Positions 10,261 to 21,200 of a stretch of DNA of 64,000 bases are shown in pieces. Position numbers and translations under genes: made by a program. Source of the DNA: Euleptes europaea. Its lineage: Eukaryota; Chordata; Lepidosauria; Squamata; Sphaerodactylidae. Numbering within the stretch: the first letter of the stretch is position 1; each line of letters starts with the position of its first letter. The notes under the pieces were generated by a model. That model was not told the origin of the DNA. It worked only from the letters and a program-made list of their open reading frames with translations, and did not search any database. Where the stretch lies: contig NC_079312.1 in NCBI RefSeq assembly GCF_029931775.1, positions 118,046,872-118,110,871 of the forward strand. The letters run 5' to 3'.

Positions 10261-11507
10261 AGAGAATGCGGGGATGGAATTTATAGTGGGAGCAGAGAGA
10301 GTAGGGCAGAAGGAATTACAAGGAAGAGAGATTTGGGGATGAGAAGGGGAGACCTTTAAAACGCTGAAGATGCTGGGTGTGTTTTTCTCTGTTCTTAACA
10401 TGGATCCTACATATCAGTTGGCTACACATTGGCTATTGGAAGATGCTGAAGGTTAATAAAGCTATAAGCAAAACCTTTTTCTTCATAGCAGAAAGGCAAG
10501 CCATCTTCTCCTTGTAGGCCCCCTGGCTCTCACTCCCACCTCATCTTTTTTAGCTAATGCCCGGACATGACTCACTGCTACTGGAATCATTTGCTAATTA
10601 CCTGGTCCCAGTGGGACAAATAGTAGTCCTCGTCCCTAAGATATCGGTTTCTTTTCACTTCTGTCAGGTATTGCTGCTTCCAAGCAAGTAAAAACACGTA
10701 CTAAAGGATCACTCCCTTCAAATGCTAGTGCAGTAAAATTGCTAGTTTCTATGGCGCACAGCCTAAGATGACTTACAAACCAGTCTCGACACACTGGAAG
10801 TCAAAGAAGCATCCTCAACAGTAAGACAGACTCATTGTGACATAGTTTTAGGCAAGAGGCCTAGATTTAAAAAAACAGATGAAAGACAAAGAAGAAAATG
10901 CTGCACCTGTTAAACATGGCCCATTTTTCGGCAAAAAAAAGAGAGAAGGATGGATTTTGTCAATGATAGAAAAAGAGGAGCAGTGGGACTTGGTGGCATC
11001 TCACATCTAAAGGTACGAAAATAGAAAGTGCAGAAAATAAAGCAGTGACTACATGTCTGAGCGCTTCCTCTCAATCTGTTCATTATTTGCTGTTCCCATT
11101 TCTGACATGCACAGAAATGCCTCTCAGGAAGATCTCAAAGAAGGGAGGAAATTCAGAAACAAAGAAGATGGTCTAGGAGGCAGCTGTGAATGGTTTCCTC
11201 TCTTTCCTTAGGCTATAGACTATCTATACACTTTAACAAATGCATCTTCTTTCTTTCGCATTCTAACTTCCTGTTCTGCATTTCCTGTGGGACAAGCCTG
11301 ATTCTCTCAAACACTTCAGTGAAATCCACATCAGTTTCCACTGCACTCACAACAGTGTCTTTCACATTATACAGTGGTTCTCAAGCTTCGCATTTTGATT
11401 TTCAAAACTTTGTGGAGCCCCCCCCCCCCGAACCCTCCCCTCATTTGTTGCCAGCCCATGACACACACGGGACAGCCAACCTAACCATGCTCCATGGATG
11501 CCTCCGA
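10261..11507. other. Intergenic stretch, no gene seen
   Basis: No recognisable coding segment or repeat boundary. A C-run lies near 11,420. Confidence 0.5.
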
Positions 11508-11515
11508 GGGTTGCC

Positions 11516-11714
11516 AACCTCCAGGTGGTGGCTGGAGATCTCCCGCTATTACAACTGATCTCCAGGTGATAGAGATCAGTTCCTCTGGAGATAATGGCTG
11601 CCTTGGCCATTAGACTCTATGGCATTGAAGTTTCTCCCCTCTCCAAGCCCTGCCTTCCTCAGGCTCTACCCCCAGAATCTTCAGGTAATTCCCAACCCGG
11701 AGCTGGCAACCCTA
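11516..11714 (+). mobile_element. hAT-type MITE, copy 6
   Basis: GAGGGTTGCC...GGCAACCCTA with flanks ATGCCTCC (11508-11515) and ACGCCTCC (11715-11722), an 8-bp duplication with one difference. Confidence 0.88.
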
Positions 11715-11722
11715 ACGCCTCC

Positions 11723-12295
11723 ATTCTCTTACATCCTCAAAACAATGAGACACTCTTATGTTTTTCAAAGCGAAGTTAAGAAAATCATTTTAAAACTCTG
11801 AATGTGGCATATAAGGCCAGCAGTCTGCTGATTCTATAGGGGCAAAACTCAAAATGGCCCTGCCCAAAGTTCTAATCAATCTTACCTCTTCGTTGGAAGA
11901 GACTTTGCATCAGAGACAGCAAGAGGCTTCGTGACTGGTTAATAATTTCTAGACAGAGGCTGAGAGAACCAGCATGGGAAGGGGCCTGAAAAAACCTGCA
12001 GAGCTGCTCATAGCAAAAGAAAAAGACCAGTGTCATACAAAACCTGAATTTCCAGTATTTAATTGAAAATCACCATTGGCTCCTATTGTCCATGGATGCA
12101 GAATGGCATCTCTTTATACCCAAATCCTTTGCCTTGGGAAATAAAGTGAAAAGCAGTTAAATGTTATACCAAAAATAACTGTGCATTAGGACTGTAATTC
12201 CTTGGTGCCATTCAACTCATTAGAGTTTCTAGAGTTGACCTATGATTTCCCAATAAGAAAATCAGCCACCCTCTCTGAGAGGAAAATAAGACTTC
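11723..12295. other. Intergenic stretch, no gene seen
   Basis: Nothing recognisable. Confidence 0.45.
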
Positions 12296-12651
12296 TTCCA
12301 GTGTGGCGTAGTTGTTTGGAGCGATGGACTCTGATCTGGAGAACTGGGGTTGATTCCCCACGCCTCTACATGAGTGGCGGGCACTAATCTGGTGAACCGG
12401 ATTGGTTTCCCCATTCTTCCACATGAGTAGCAGAGGCTAATCTAGTGTACTGGGTTGGTTTCCCTACTCTTCCACATGAAGCCTGCTGGGTGACCATGAG
12501 CTAGTCACAGCTCTCTTAGAGCTCTTTCAGCCCCACCTACCCCACAGGGTGTCTGTTGTGGGGAAGGGAAGGTGATTGTAAGCTGGTTTGATTGCTCCTT
12601 AAGTGGTAGATAAAGTCAGCATATAAAAACCAAGTCTTCTTCTTCCTTCTT
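12296..12651 (+). repeat. tRNA-derived SINE (family A)
   Basis: Head 'ccagtgtggcgtagttgtttggagcgatgg' and B-box-like GGTTGATTCC, an internal duplication of the 'acatgagtggc...ctaatctggtgaaccgg' block, then TATAAAAACCAAG followed by a (TTC)n tail. Confidence 0.8.
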
Positions 12652-12835
12652 GGGGAGATGAACAAGTAAAGCAGAAAGGCCTGAAATGCCCAGAAAAGAC
12701 TAAGAGAAAACTGGCCAGGTTGCCAGTATGGCAGCTGCTTCAGAACTACAACTTTGATGCCTCTGTTGTAGAGGAAAGTACCCACACCACAGAACCTCCC
12801 ACGTGGCTTTACTGCAGCAGCATCCACACCATTAG

Positions 12836-13044
12836 TAGGGTTGCCAGCTCCAGGTTGGGAAATACCTGAAGATTTTGGGGGTGGAGCTTGAGGAGGGCAG
12901 GGTTTGGAGAGGGGAGGGACTTCAATGCCATAGAGTCCAATTGCCAAAGCAGCCATTTTCTCCAGGGGGACTGGTCTCTATCGGCTGGAGATCAGTTGTA
13001 ATAACAGGAGAACTCCAGCCACCACCTGGAGGTTGGCAACCCGA
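12836..13044 (-). mobile_element. hAT-type MITE, copy 7
   Basis: Reverse copy with a perfect 8-bp duplication ACCATTAG (12828-12835 and 13045-13052). It is the last copy seen in the window; none was found in the next 51 kb. Confidence 0.9.
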
Positions 13045-13479
13045 ACCATTAGTATAATATAAGCATACTCCCTAAGTGTTAACATCCTGTGCTGCTACTT
13101 CACAGCCTGGTATTTAAGCCTGCTGGAGGCATGTATTCGATTGAACCTGGTTGATCTTAGCCGCTCTAAGCCCGGCCATGGCTGGGATAGAGAGAGGGAT
13201 ACAAGTCGAAATAAATAAAATAGTGATAAACCGGGCGTGTGCAGACAGAATGCACGAATATCACGCATTACAAGCTCGCCTGTAGTGCAAATTCAACTTT
13301 GAAGCTAGAATTGCATCCAGGAATGGGGTGAAATATATATCCTGTGAATGCTCATGCTTTGTACATTAAAAAAAAAAAAACCTTAAAGGTCCCCATTGAT
13401 TTTCTTCCTATTATATCTAACCGATTACCAACCCGTAAAGAACTCTCGAAGAATAAAGAAAGGCTATTGTAAACAGAGC

Positions 13480-14450
13480 CGCTAAAGAGGCCCTTCATAC
13501 ACTGAATTAACTTCGCGTCCTCGCCCCCCCAAGCGCCTTCGAGGGTGTGGGCGTGACCTAATCTGCATACCCCGCCCAATCCCAATCCCCGCCCCAGGCT
13601 TCGTCATGCCTACACAACTAGCCCCGCCTCTCCAAGAGGTTGTACTCGTCTCGTCGTGGGCCTCACCCCCTTCTATGACGTTTGCTAGACCACGGGTTCC
13701 CGGATGAGGCAGGGTTCGGAGACGAGTCAGCGACTGAGGTGATGAGAAGGCATTGGCGGCGGTAGCAGCGGTGGTGACGGACACAAAGCGCGGCACGGGA
13801 AAGGACGCCGGAGCAGCCAGTGTGGGTCCAGCGGGTAAGCGCGCCCGTGTACTCGGGAGCCTAAATTAAGACTGAGGTGCTGTTGAAGCCGGGTGTATTT
13901 CTCTCTCTCCCCCCCCTCCCCCGCGTGAGAGCTCTGCCGCTTCACTTCTTCCCTGCAAGCTCGCGCTGATTGGCTGCGAACTGACAACGGGGCAGATCCC
14001 GCCCCTGCCGGCTTCCTATTCGCAGGAAGCGAAGCGGTTCTCGCCTGTGACTGGTTCAGAAGGTGTCACTCAGTCAGCAGCCAGGGCCCGGGCGGGGTGG
14101 GGCTGCCCCCTGTCCTCTGAGGGAACGAGCGAGCGAGGGGCTTGACGTTGCCGTCCCTTTACGGCGGTTGGTGCGGGGGTGGGGGGGAGAGGCCGGCTTA
14201 TGCGGCTTCTTTCGGGGAGAGCCCCAGCGCCGCCGCCAGACTCCTTCCTCCCCTCGATATCTTTAGTACCTAGTCGGGTGGCCCCTTCAGCGCCCGCTCG
14301 GGCCGTGTCCTTGCCCTGGGCCTAACTGCCAGCCCGACCAGGCCCCTGTCGCCAAACGGCCGCGCCTGCCACCGCAGCCCCCTCCCCCACCCCGGGTCGA
14401 GGCATGGAACGCGAGTTGCCTTCGGCTTCACGCACACATGAACGGGTTGC
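13480..14450 (+). promoter_or_regulatory. NDEL1: CpG-island promoter of NDEL1
   Basis: CpG-dense, GC-rich and TATA-less, with several GC boxes (CCCCGCCC near 13,571 and 13,590, CCCGCCCC near 14,000), an inverted CCAAT (GATTGGCTGC near 13,966) and TGACG motifs. It is the only CpG island at the 5' side of NDEL1 that is not inside a mobile element. Whether it also drives a divergent transcript cannot be told. Confidence 0.7.
13700..13834 (+). other. NDEL1: Probable non-coding exon 1 of NDEL1 (5' UTR)
   Basis: The sequence up to GTCCAGCGG is followed by a consensus donor GTAAGC at 13,835, inside the CpG island. NDEL1 in other vertebrates has a 5' UTR exon upstream of a long first intron, and the coding exon at 28,004 has only 12 bases of exon before its ATG, so an upstream exon is required. 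The transcription start is not defined; the left edge is approximate. Confidence 0.55.
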
Positions 14451-14746
14451 TTTGTGGGTGTTTGTGTGTGCCGGCGTAGTGCTTAAGACGGGGCATCCTG
14501 TTTTGCTCTCCAGGCCTCTCAACTTCCTCTGTTGTTAGTTCATGTTTCCGGCCTGTGTCGGCTTGCTTCAAGGCAGCGCTGTAGCCGCCCTAGGTAAGGC
14601 TTACTGGCGACCTCAAGCAATTCCCCCCCCCCCGGTTCCTATGAGATACCCTTTTTTCTTTAATATTGTCGAAGGCTTTCACGGTCAGAGTTCATTGGTT
14701 CTTGTAGGTTATCCGGGCTGTGTGACCGTGGTCTTGGTATTTTCTT

Positions 14747-14789
14747 TCCTGACGTTTCGCCAGCAGCTGTGGCAGGCATCTTCAGAGGA
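14747..14789 (-). ncRNA. Hammerhead-ribozyme-like motif, minus strand
   Basis: On the minus strand: TCCT, CTGAAGA, a stem closed by GCC/GGC, GAAA, a minimal self-complementary ACGT, then C and AGGA pairing back to TCCT. All core boxes of a hammerhead (CUGANGA, GAAA, UH before stem I) are present in order. The very short stem III is the form reported from Penelope-like elements. Activity is untested. Confidence 0.6.
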
Positions 14790-14878
14790 GTCACGCTGAA
14801 GGACAGAGTCTCTGTGAAGTACAGAGGATTAACACTGAAGTACAGTGTCTGTACAGAGAGACTGTCCTTCAGTGTTAC

Positions 14879-14921
14879 TCCTCTGAAGATGCCTGCCACA
14901 GCTGCTGGCGAAACGTCAGGA
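14879..14921 (+). ncRNA. Hammerhead-ribozyme-like motif, plus strand
   Basis: TCCT (14879-14882), CTGAAGA (14883-14889), a stem-loop closed by GCC/GGC, GAAA (14910-14913), ACGT (14913-14916), C at 14917 and AGGA (14918-14921). The predicted cleavage would follow C14917. It mirrors the motif at 14,747-14,789. Confidence 0.6.
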
Positions 14922-14971
14922 AAGAAAATACCAAGACCACGGTCACACAGCCCGGATAACCTACAAGAACC

Positions 14972-16636
14972 TTTTTTCTTTCTTTCTAGTGAGGCCTATT
15001 ACGGATAAGTGCATGCGTGGTTTTGTTTTTAGTTCTTGGATTCTTTCCACCAGTGGAGCCTCCTCAGGAGTGGTTGTTGCAGCCATTCTGGTGTAGCTGC
15101 CTCTTTTTGAGTACCTTGCCTCCATGGTGTGTAAATCTGTCAACTTGAGTGTGGTGCAGCAACCCTAGGACAGCGAAGGGGGTATGGTTTCATTTTGAGT
15201 CATTGTGATGGGATGAATTTGCCCTAGGCTTGTCTCCCTGAAGCCTTTGTCTTGACCTTTTCAAGGCCAAATAGATATGATGGACAGCCATGGATGTTCT
15301 TTTTTCTGTCTCATAAAAAAAATGGGCGGATCTATTTAAGTACAAATGGGTGAGGGAAACTGACTCTTGCTTTCTTTCACTTGCAACACTCCATTGTTTC
15401 ATACACTTCTTTCCCTAGCCTGGCTCACTTCCAGCATTGGGACAGTGGCAAGAGAAACTGCCTTGCAGTGGTGGTGGGCTGGAAGATAAGGGGAAATGTG
15501 TATTTCTGCTCCTCTCATCTGCATGGACCTTTTATTGTATAAATTAGCCCCTCCATTTATATTTAAAATCTATAAAGGGACATACATAGTACTTACTGAA
15601 ACTAAACTTCAGTGCATGCAACTGAGTTGAATGTACAGTTTCCCCCGTTACTCTTTCCTCCATGTTTCTTCTGCCTTTTATGGACTTCCCTATGTCAACC
15701 TTTAGATAACTTCTTGAGGCGCTAATTTTCTTTTTTTCTTTTTATAAAAATTTGCCATGCATGTTGATGCTGTTGTATCAATAACAGCCATGTGGCAATA
15801 ACTTCTTTGCCATGATGATTTTTTCCTGTTCAACCTTTTTAGCTGCCAGCCATGTTTGGGTAAAGAGCAAAGCCTATGAGACATTTGCTGTCAGGTGGTT
15901 GCTAGGATACACAAATATACTGATGATGTCAGTGCACTAAATTCCCATGAGTCATGGAAAATATTTTCCTATTACCCAGTGCATGGAAGTGGCAGGTATG
16001 GGTATAGATGCTGCATGTTTCGCTGGAAATATCAGGTTGCTGTAAGATTACTCTATTGCATCATGACCATTTGCAGTACACAAACTCTATGCTGTGGCTT
16101 CTCTTTCAAAGTATATAACTTCTGCTGGTAGCTTTGGGAGATGAATGCACAGAGAATATATAGTTGGGTGAACCTAAAGAGTTATTCCTCTATATCTTTA
16201 TATGATGTTGTATTATTTGGGGGAAGTTACTGAGTGAAATATGTAGCTTCTGTTCTTGTTACACCACATCTTGGAGCTCTATTTCCCTTGATATGTTTTT
16301 AAGCCATGGATTTGCTCTGAAAACATAGACAGCTTGTATAGAGCTGTATGCTGGGCATATCAAAGTATTTCTGACTAAGCTCCATTAGCAGTATTGGTCC
16401 ATGCAAGGAAACATTCGAGACTTTATTTTTATTGCTGATTTATAATTTTTATTGTTCCAGTTCTGTTAATTTATGTTTTGTGATTATTTGACTCATTGTA
16501 AGCTGGCTTGGATATAAAGTTTTAACTAAAACAAATTAGAATACTATATCAGCATAAGAGTTAGCATGGTGGGGTGGTTAGAGTGTCATGCTATGGTTAT
16601 CATTACAGAGTTAGCTGTGTACAGCAAAGTTAAAAT
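14972..16636. other. NDEL1 intron 1, unique-looking part
   Basis: No coding or RNA signal recognised. A short tRNA-like SINE head fragment (GTTAGCATGGTGGGGTGG) appears near 16,561. Confidence 0.5.
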
Positions 16637-16706
16637 AGAAGTCCAGAGGCACCTTAAAAACTAACAAAACTTAATCCAGCACAAGCATTCATTAGTCAGA
16701 GCTCAT
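16637..16706 (-). repeat. Reptilian repeat tail fragment, reverse
   Basis: 'agtccagaggcaccttaaaa ... attagtcagagctcat' is the reverse complement of the wording seen at 6,737-6,810. Confidence 0.5.
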
Positions 16707-18509
16707 TTAATCAAGTAGCAGTTGTTGGGGAGGAGTATGTTTAATTTTTAATTCTTGCAGCTCACTGTGTGAAAAATATAATGGGTTGGACAGCAAAAAA
16801 CGTAGATTCTGATGTGCTTCAAATTAAGCAATTAAGTGCTGATCGTTAAGTGGATGATATTTGGGTGCCTCAAGGCTGCATCACATTGGTTCTATAAGTT
16901 ATGTGGCAGTTTGTCTAGTTGTCCCTTTTTTAAAATGAAAGATCCTGCTGAAAGCTGCAGTGAGAAACAAGAGGAGTAGGAACGGGGCTTCTGAGAATAG
17001 GGGCTAACTCTTACCACCTGGCTTCTTTTCTGGGGTGAGGGGATATGTTGTGTTTTCCTGTGTGGGAGGAGCAATGGGACAGGGAGCTGGCTTTGAAGGA
17101 AAAACACCAGCAGGAAAAAATTAACCACCCCCTGCATCCAGCCTTTTCACCGCTCTCGGTTGCAGCCTCCTGTGACTCTTCATTTAGAAAAAAATAGTTG
17201 GGAGTTCTGTGTAAAAGTGCAAGTTAGCTCTTGGTATAGATTTAGGGCACCTTCTCAAGTGCAGAACTTCATAATAAACGTCAGAGTTTCGTTCAGTAGG
17301 CGTGTAGCTTGGAAATAATTGGAGCATGGGGGAGGGAGTGACTGACTCACTTGTGATGGGAAGTGGTGGAGAGTTGGCAGTAGCTCTGAGGACACATGAA
17401 CTCTGACTGCCTAAACTTGCATCACTTACGAAGCACATGCCGTCCTATAGAGAGTAAGCTGATGAACTGAAACTTTCACTGGATTCAGGCCTATTGTTAC
17501 TCATTACTTTTTCTGAGGACAGAAGCAAAGCAGACATGTGTATTAGGCTGCATAATACACCCCGCCTTGAGAATGTAGTGTGGTTATGTTTGGCTGTTTC
17601 TTGCATAAGGGATTTCTGTATGTAGGTTGGTGAGTAGTACTGGGGAATAACGATGTTTATGGGCTGACTTCTGTTAACTTCGTTTATCGTATACTAGGGC
17701 ATTCTAGAACTTGAGGTCGGTTTCTAGAGAAGGGGTTCCTGATTTAGTCTGTTTCTGTCCCCTGAAAGGAGGCAAATTGTTTGTCTTCTCAGTTTGACAT
17801 AACTTAAGTTGTTTTGATACACTTTAAGAATGTTAACATTAAATTAGCTTTGAAGCTAAATCTGTACTGTCCTGCATTTCTGATTGTGGACAGCAAGGTG
17901 TGGACTGATCTTTCACTCATTACATTTTTGTTGGATTGAAGTTTATTAACCTGAAAGAAAAGTGCACTGATTTGCTATTGAGGCAGCCTCCTGTTTATGA
18001 CTGATGTACTTGCCAGAGGAATGTTAAATAACTTTCTGCTGGGTAAAATGGTAAAGCTGGATTTAATTTTATATTTTTGGTGTCTCTTCAAGGAAAGACA
18101 TGGGTAGTTCTTTATAATTAATATCACTAATGACTCTTTCCCCCAGAAATTTCTTTATCTAGTACTTGGTGATTATTATTTGTTATAAACCAAGTTTTCT
18201 TATTGTGCAGCTTTTCTTTACATGTCCTACTCACCCTTGTGAGAGAACAGATTTGGGTTCTGTTGGAACAGGTGAGATAATTGAATCAAGAGTGATTTGC
18301 TAACTAAAAATATCTAAAAAAAAAAAAGAGTGATTTGCTCAGTCATTTCCCAGTTGCAGATACTGTTCATTGGACACAGTCTTGTACGATGGTTTTTGGT
18401 TTGCATGTGGGATTTTAATTTGTTCTCCTGGGACCGAGAGATTTTGCTGTTCCCTTTTCTCATACTGGGTCATAAATATCAGTGAAAGAATGACTGGTGA
18501 TTTCAGATT
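16707..18509. other. NDEL1 intron 1, unique-looking part
   Basis: AT-rich intron sequence; nothing recognised. Confidence 0.5.
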
Positions 18510-18730
18510 ATTTTTATTATGTTATTACACTGTCTTTCCTCCAAGAAACTCAAGGTAGCATACATAATACCCCTTCATCCATTTTAACTCTCATAGCAAC
18601 CCTTTGAGGTAGATTAGGCTGAGTGTGTGTAATGGGCCCAAATCACTCAGTGAGTTTTCTGACAGTTGAGGGGTTATGAATCTGGGTCTCGCTGTTCCAT
18701 GTCCAGTACTCTAATCACTACATCACACCC
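18510..18730 (-). repeat. tRNA-derived SINE (family B), reverse orientation
   Basis: Same layout as 76-297: left 'ccattttaactctcatagcaaccctttgaggtagattaggctgag', right an eroded B-box region and 'ctctaatcactacatcac'. Confidence 0.65.
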
Positions 18731-18990
18731 ATACCAGTTTCTTCCTTTCTTTGATGAAACTGGGTGTCTTTAGAAACAGAGGTCTCTCAGCCTGTAATCT
18801 CTCCTTTGCCCATAGTGTTTTGCAGAATCCATGGCTGTGTAAATTCAAACAAGGGGTCTCAGGAAGTGCTAACATCCAGCCAGTTGCTTAGAAATCTGTT
18901 ATTCATCAGAAACCGATGTGAGCTAATTGTAATACTGAAACATGCTTCTGATGATGAGTTGTTTCTTCCTGGAATAGTGGCTTTTTAAAG

Positions 18991-19199
18991 AGGGGCTGTG
19001 CCTCAGTAGTAGAGCATCTGTTTGGCATGCAGAAGGTCCCAGGTTCAATCCCTGGCATCTCCAGTTAAAGGGACTAGGCAAGTAGGTGATGTCAAAGACC
19101 TCAGCCTGAGACCCTGGAGAGCCACTGCCAGTCTGAGTAGACAATACTGACTTTGATGGACTAAGGGTCTGATTCAGTATAAGGCAGATCTATGTGTTC
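18991..19199 (+). repeat. tRNA-derived SINE (family C)
   Basis: Head AGGGGCTGTGCCTCAGTAGT, A-box region 'agtagagcatctg', B-box GGTTCAATCC, then the body 'gactttgatggactaagggtctgattcagtataaggcag'. It resembles a tRNA gene in its first 70 bases, but the long body marks it as a SINE. Other copies: 45,847-46,046 and 63,523-63,710. Confidence 0.8.
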
Positions 19200-19959
19200 G
19201 TACTCATGTAAAATATGAGATTTAAAAAATATTTAGAGGATTTGTGGTATTCATGCAAGTGCTCTCTCATCCTAGTTTTTTTTAAGTCAACTTTCTGTGC
19301 TCTCCCCCCTTCTGCAGCAGCCTGAAATCCCACCCACCCCCGAAATGCTGCTGTTGGGGGTCCCCTCTCCCCCAGGAACAATAGTCCGTGGGAGAGGGGA
19401 GCACAGAAGGTCACGGTCTGCATTTGCAAGTCCTGCATCACATGGAAATGCTGTGCCGGATCCATCCCTTATAGCTGACTTCTCAGGTTTTTGGGAGGAG
19501 GTGGCATTGTTTTCAGATTAATGGTTTCCCACATGAGAACTATGCGGCATTTGCTGCATGGAGGATTTATAGCCTGAGAAACAAACTTGAAAATTACCTC
19601 TTTGAGTTGATAATTAGCTAGTAGTCATCAGTTCAGTGGTAACAAGACAAGTATGAACAAAGTTTGGAAACTTTGTTGAATTCTTGGTTTCGAGCAAATG
19701 TGTACGTGTGAACTGCTTACTGTGTTTATATGCATTGAAGATCCCTCCCCTCTTATTTTTTGTTCAGTCAGGGAAGGTTGTAGCATTTGGTAGATTTTTG
19801 CAAGTAATTTGTGCTGTTACATTTCCCTAGTCTTGTGGAGAGGCTGTCCTGAACATACCTGAGGGTTTTAATGGTGAAAACCTGATGTGGCTCTCGGGAA
19901 GTGCACTTGGGGAAAAAACCTTGGAATCTTCTATGTTTTGGGAATAGTGTCTATACCAG

Positions 19960-20830
19960 TATTTGGGTCTCCAATATCATTTCAGAATTCAAATTAAGTG
20001 TTTATTTTTGCAATTCTGAAATGTTTTGGGTTCATTATTCTCTATGGGGACTCTTTCTGGAGGGCTGGAATAGCTGTTTTTTAGGCAAAAAGCAGCAAAA
20101 TAGCAGGAAACCTAGTCCTACCCATCCACTAAAGAACCCCTACTCCAAGCTTCAAGCAAATTGGATCAAGAAGTCTAATTCTATGGGCCTCTGAACAAGG
20201 TTTTTCCGGTCGTCCTATTTGCTCCTGTTGTTTCATATGGTAAAGCACACACACAACAGCAACCACTGGCCAAAATCCTCTAAATGCAAGCAGAACCAGT
20301 AAGCCCAGCAGAATCAACATCAAGCCAGAAAATCCCAAGCCCTATCAAGGCAGAGAATCCAAGCAAACCTATTTAAGAAAGGGACACTATTGCAAGCCCA
20401 ACCAATAACAAACCACAGGAGCCAGGACTAATGTAGAAAGCCCAACAGAACCAATGGCAAACCAAATAATTCAAGCCAGCAGACTTGGCAAGACACTGAC
20501 ACACATGCACACTTACATCACTTCCCTGAAATGGAGTTGAACAGCAGGTCAGAGAGCCATGGAAAGCTGTGAGAGTTGTCATGATTGGGCAGACATTTCT
20601 AGTGACCCCTCTAATGTCTGATTCCATTGCCTGGGAGAGATCCTCCTAATCCTATTGCCTAGGAATCTTGTAAAATTGAAGAAAACGAGGCCTGGAAGCC
20701 TTAAAATGCGGACTTTGAATATTTCCAGAATGTTTAGGGACACGGTTACCAGTATTCAAAAAAATACTGATAAGGTATTTTTGGGATGTAGATTTGTACC
20801 AGAAATATTGACATTTACATCCCTATCAGT
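19960..20830. mobile_element. Old non-autonomous DNA-element-like repeat
   Basis: The segments 'attctctatggggactctttctggagggctgg' and 'aagcttcaagcaaattggatc...tctaattctatgggcctctgaacaagg' have close counterparts in the repeat at 49,040-49,860. Borders are approximate. I could not see clear TIRs, so the class is inferred. Confidence 0.4.
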
Positions 20831-21078
20831 ATCTTATATTTTGTTGTACCATGGAGGGAAGTTTCTCTTCTGGTGTTCATAGAAGATTGTGACTTGGCTT
20901 CTATAAATAAAGCCATTTCTTGTGGTCTTTTGTTGATTTTTTCCAGTTTTGTCAGGAAGTAGACAAAGTAGATTTGTATCTTTGAAGGAAGTAGTTTTGT
21001 ATCTTTGAAGCACACCAACATAGTTAGCCAAGACTGGCACCTCCAAGTGTCTTTGGCCTCTGTGGACACTGATTTCTG

Positions 21079-21200
21079 CAGGCAGAGACACTGTCCTTCA
21101 GTGTTACTCCTCTGAAGATGCCTGCCACAGCTGCTGGCAAAACGTCAGGAAAGAAAATACCAAGACCACGGTCACACAGCCTGGATAACCTACAAGAACC
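21079..21200 (+). mobile_element. Penelope-like element fragment, single arm
   Basis: It matches the right arm of the insertion at 14,662-14,971 from CTGTCCTTCAGTGTTACTCC to CTACAAGAACC almost base for base. The hammerhead-like boxes sit at 21,108-21,150, but the GAAA box reads AAAA (21,139-21,142), which would remove an essential catalytic base of a hammerhead. Confidence 0.6.

Larger units (their letters stand above)
14662..14971. mobile_element. Penelope-like element fragment, inverted pair
   Basis: Two arms of about 110-130 bp (14,697-14,810 and 14,860-14,971) are inverted copies of one sequence, with a short spacer. The left arm has an extra ATTGTCGAAGGCTTTCACGG end. A 12-bp direct repeat CCTTTTTTCTTT flanks the unit (about 14,650 and 14,970). 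The arms carry hammerhead-ribozyme-like cores, a known trait of the pseudo-LTRs of Penelope-like retroelements. No reverse transcriptase or GIY-YIG part remains. It lies in NDEL1 intron 1. Confidence 0.6.

Noticed and set aside
18991-19065. Possible tRNA gene
   Set aside because: A and B boxes are present, but the sequence continues into a SINE body that recurs at 45,847-46,046 and 63,523-63,710, and no clean cloverleaf is apparent.
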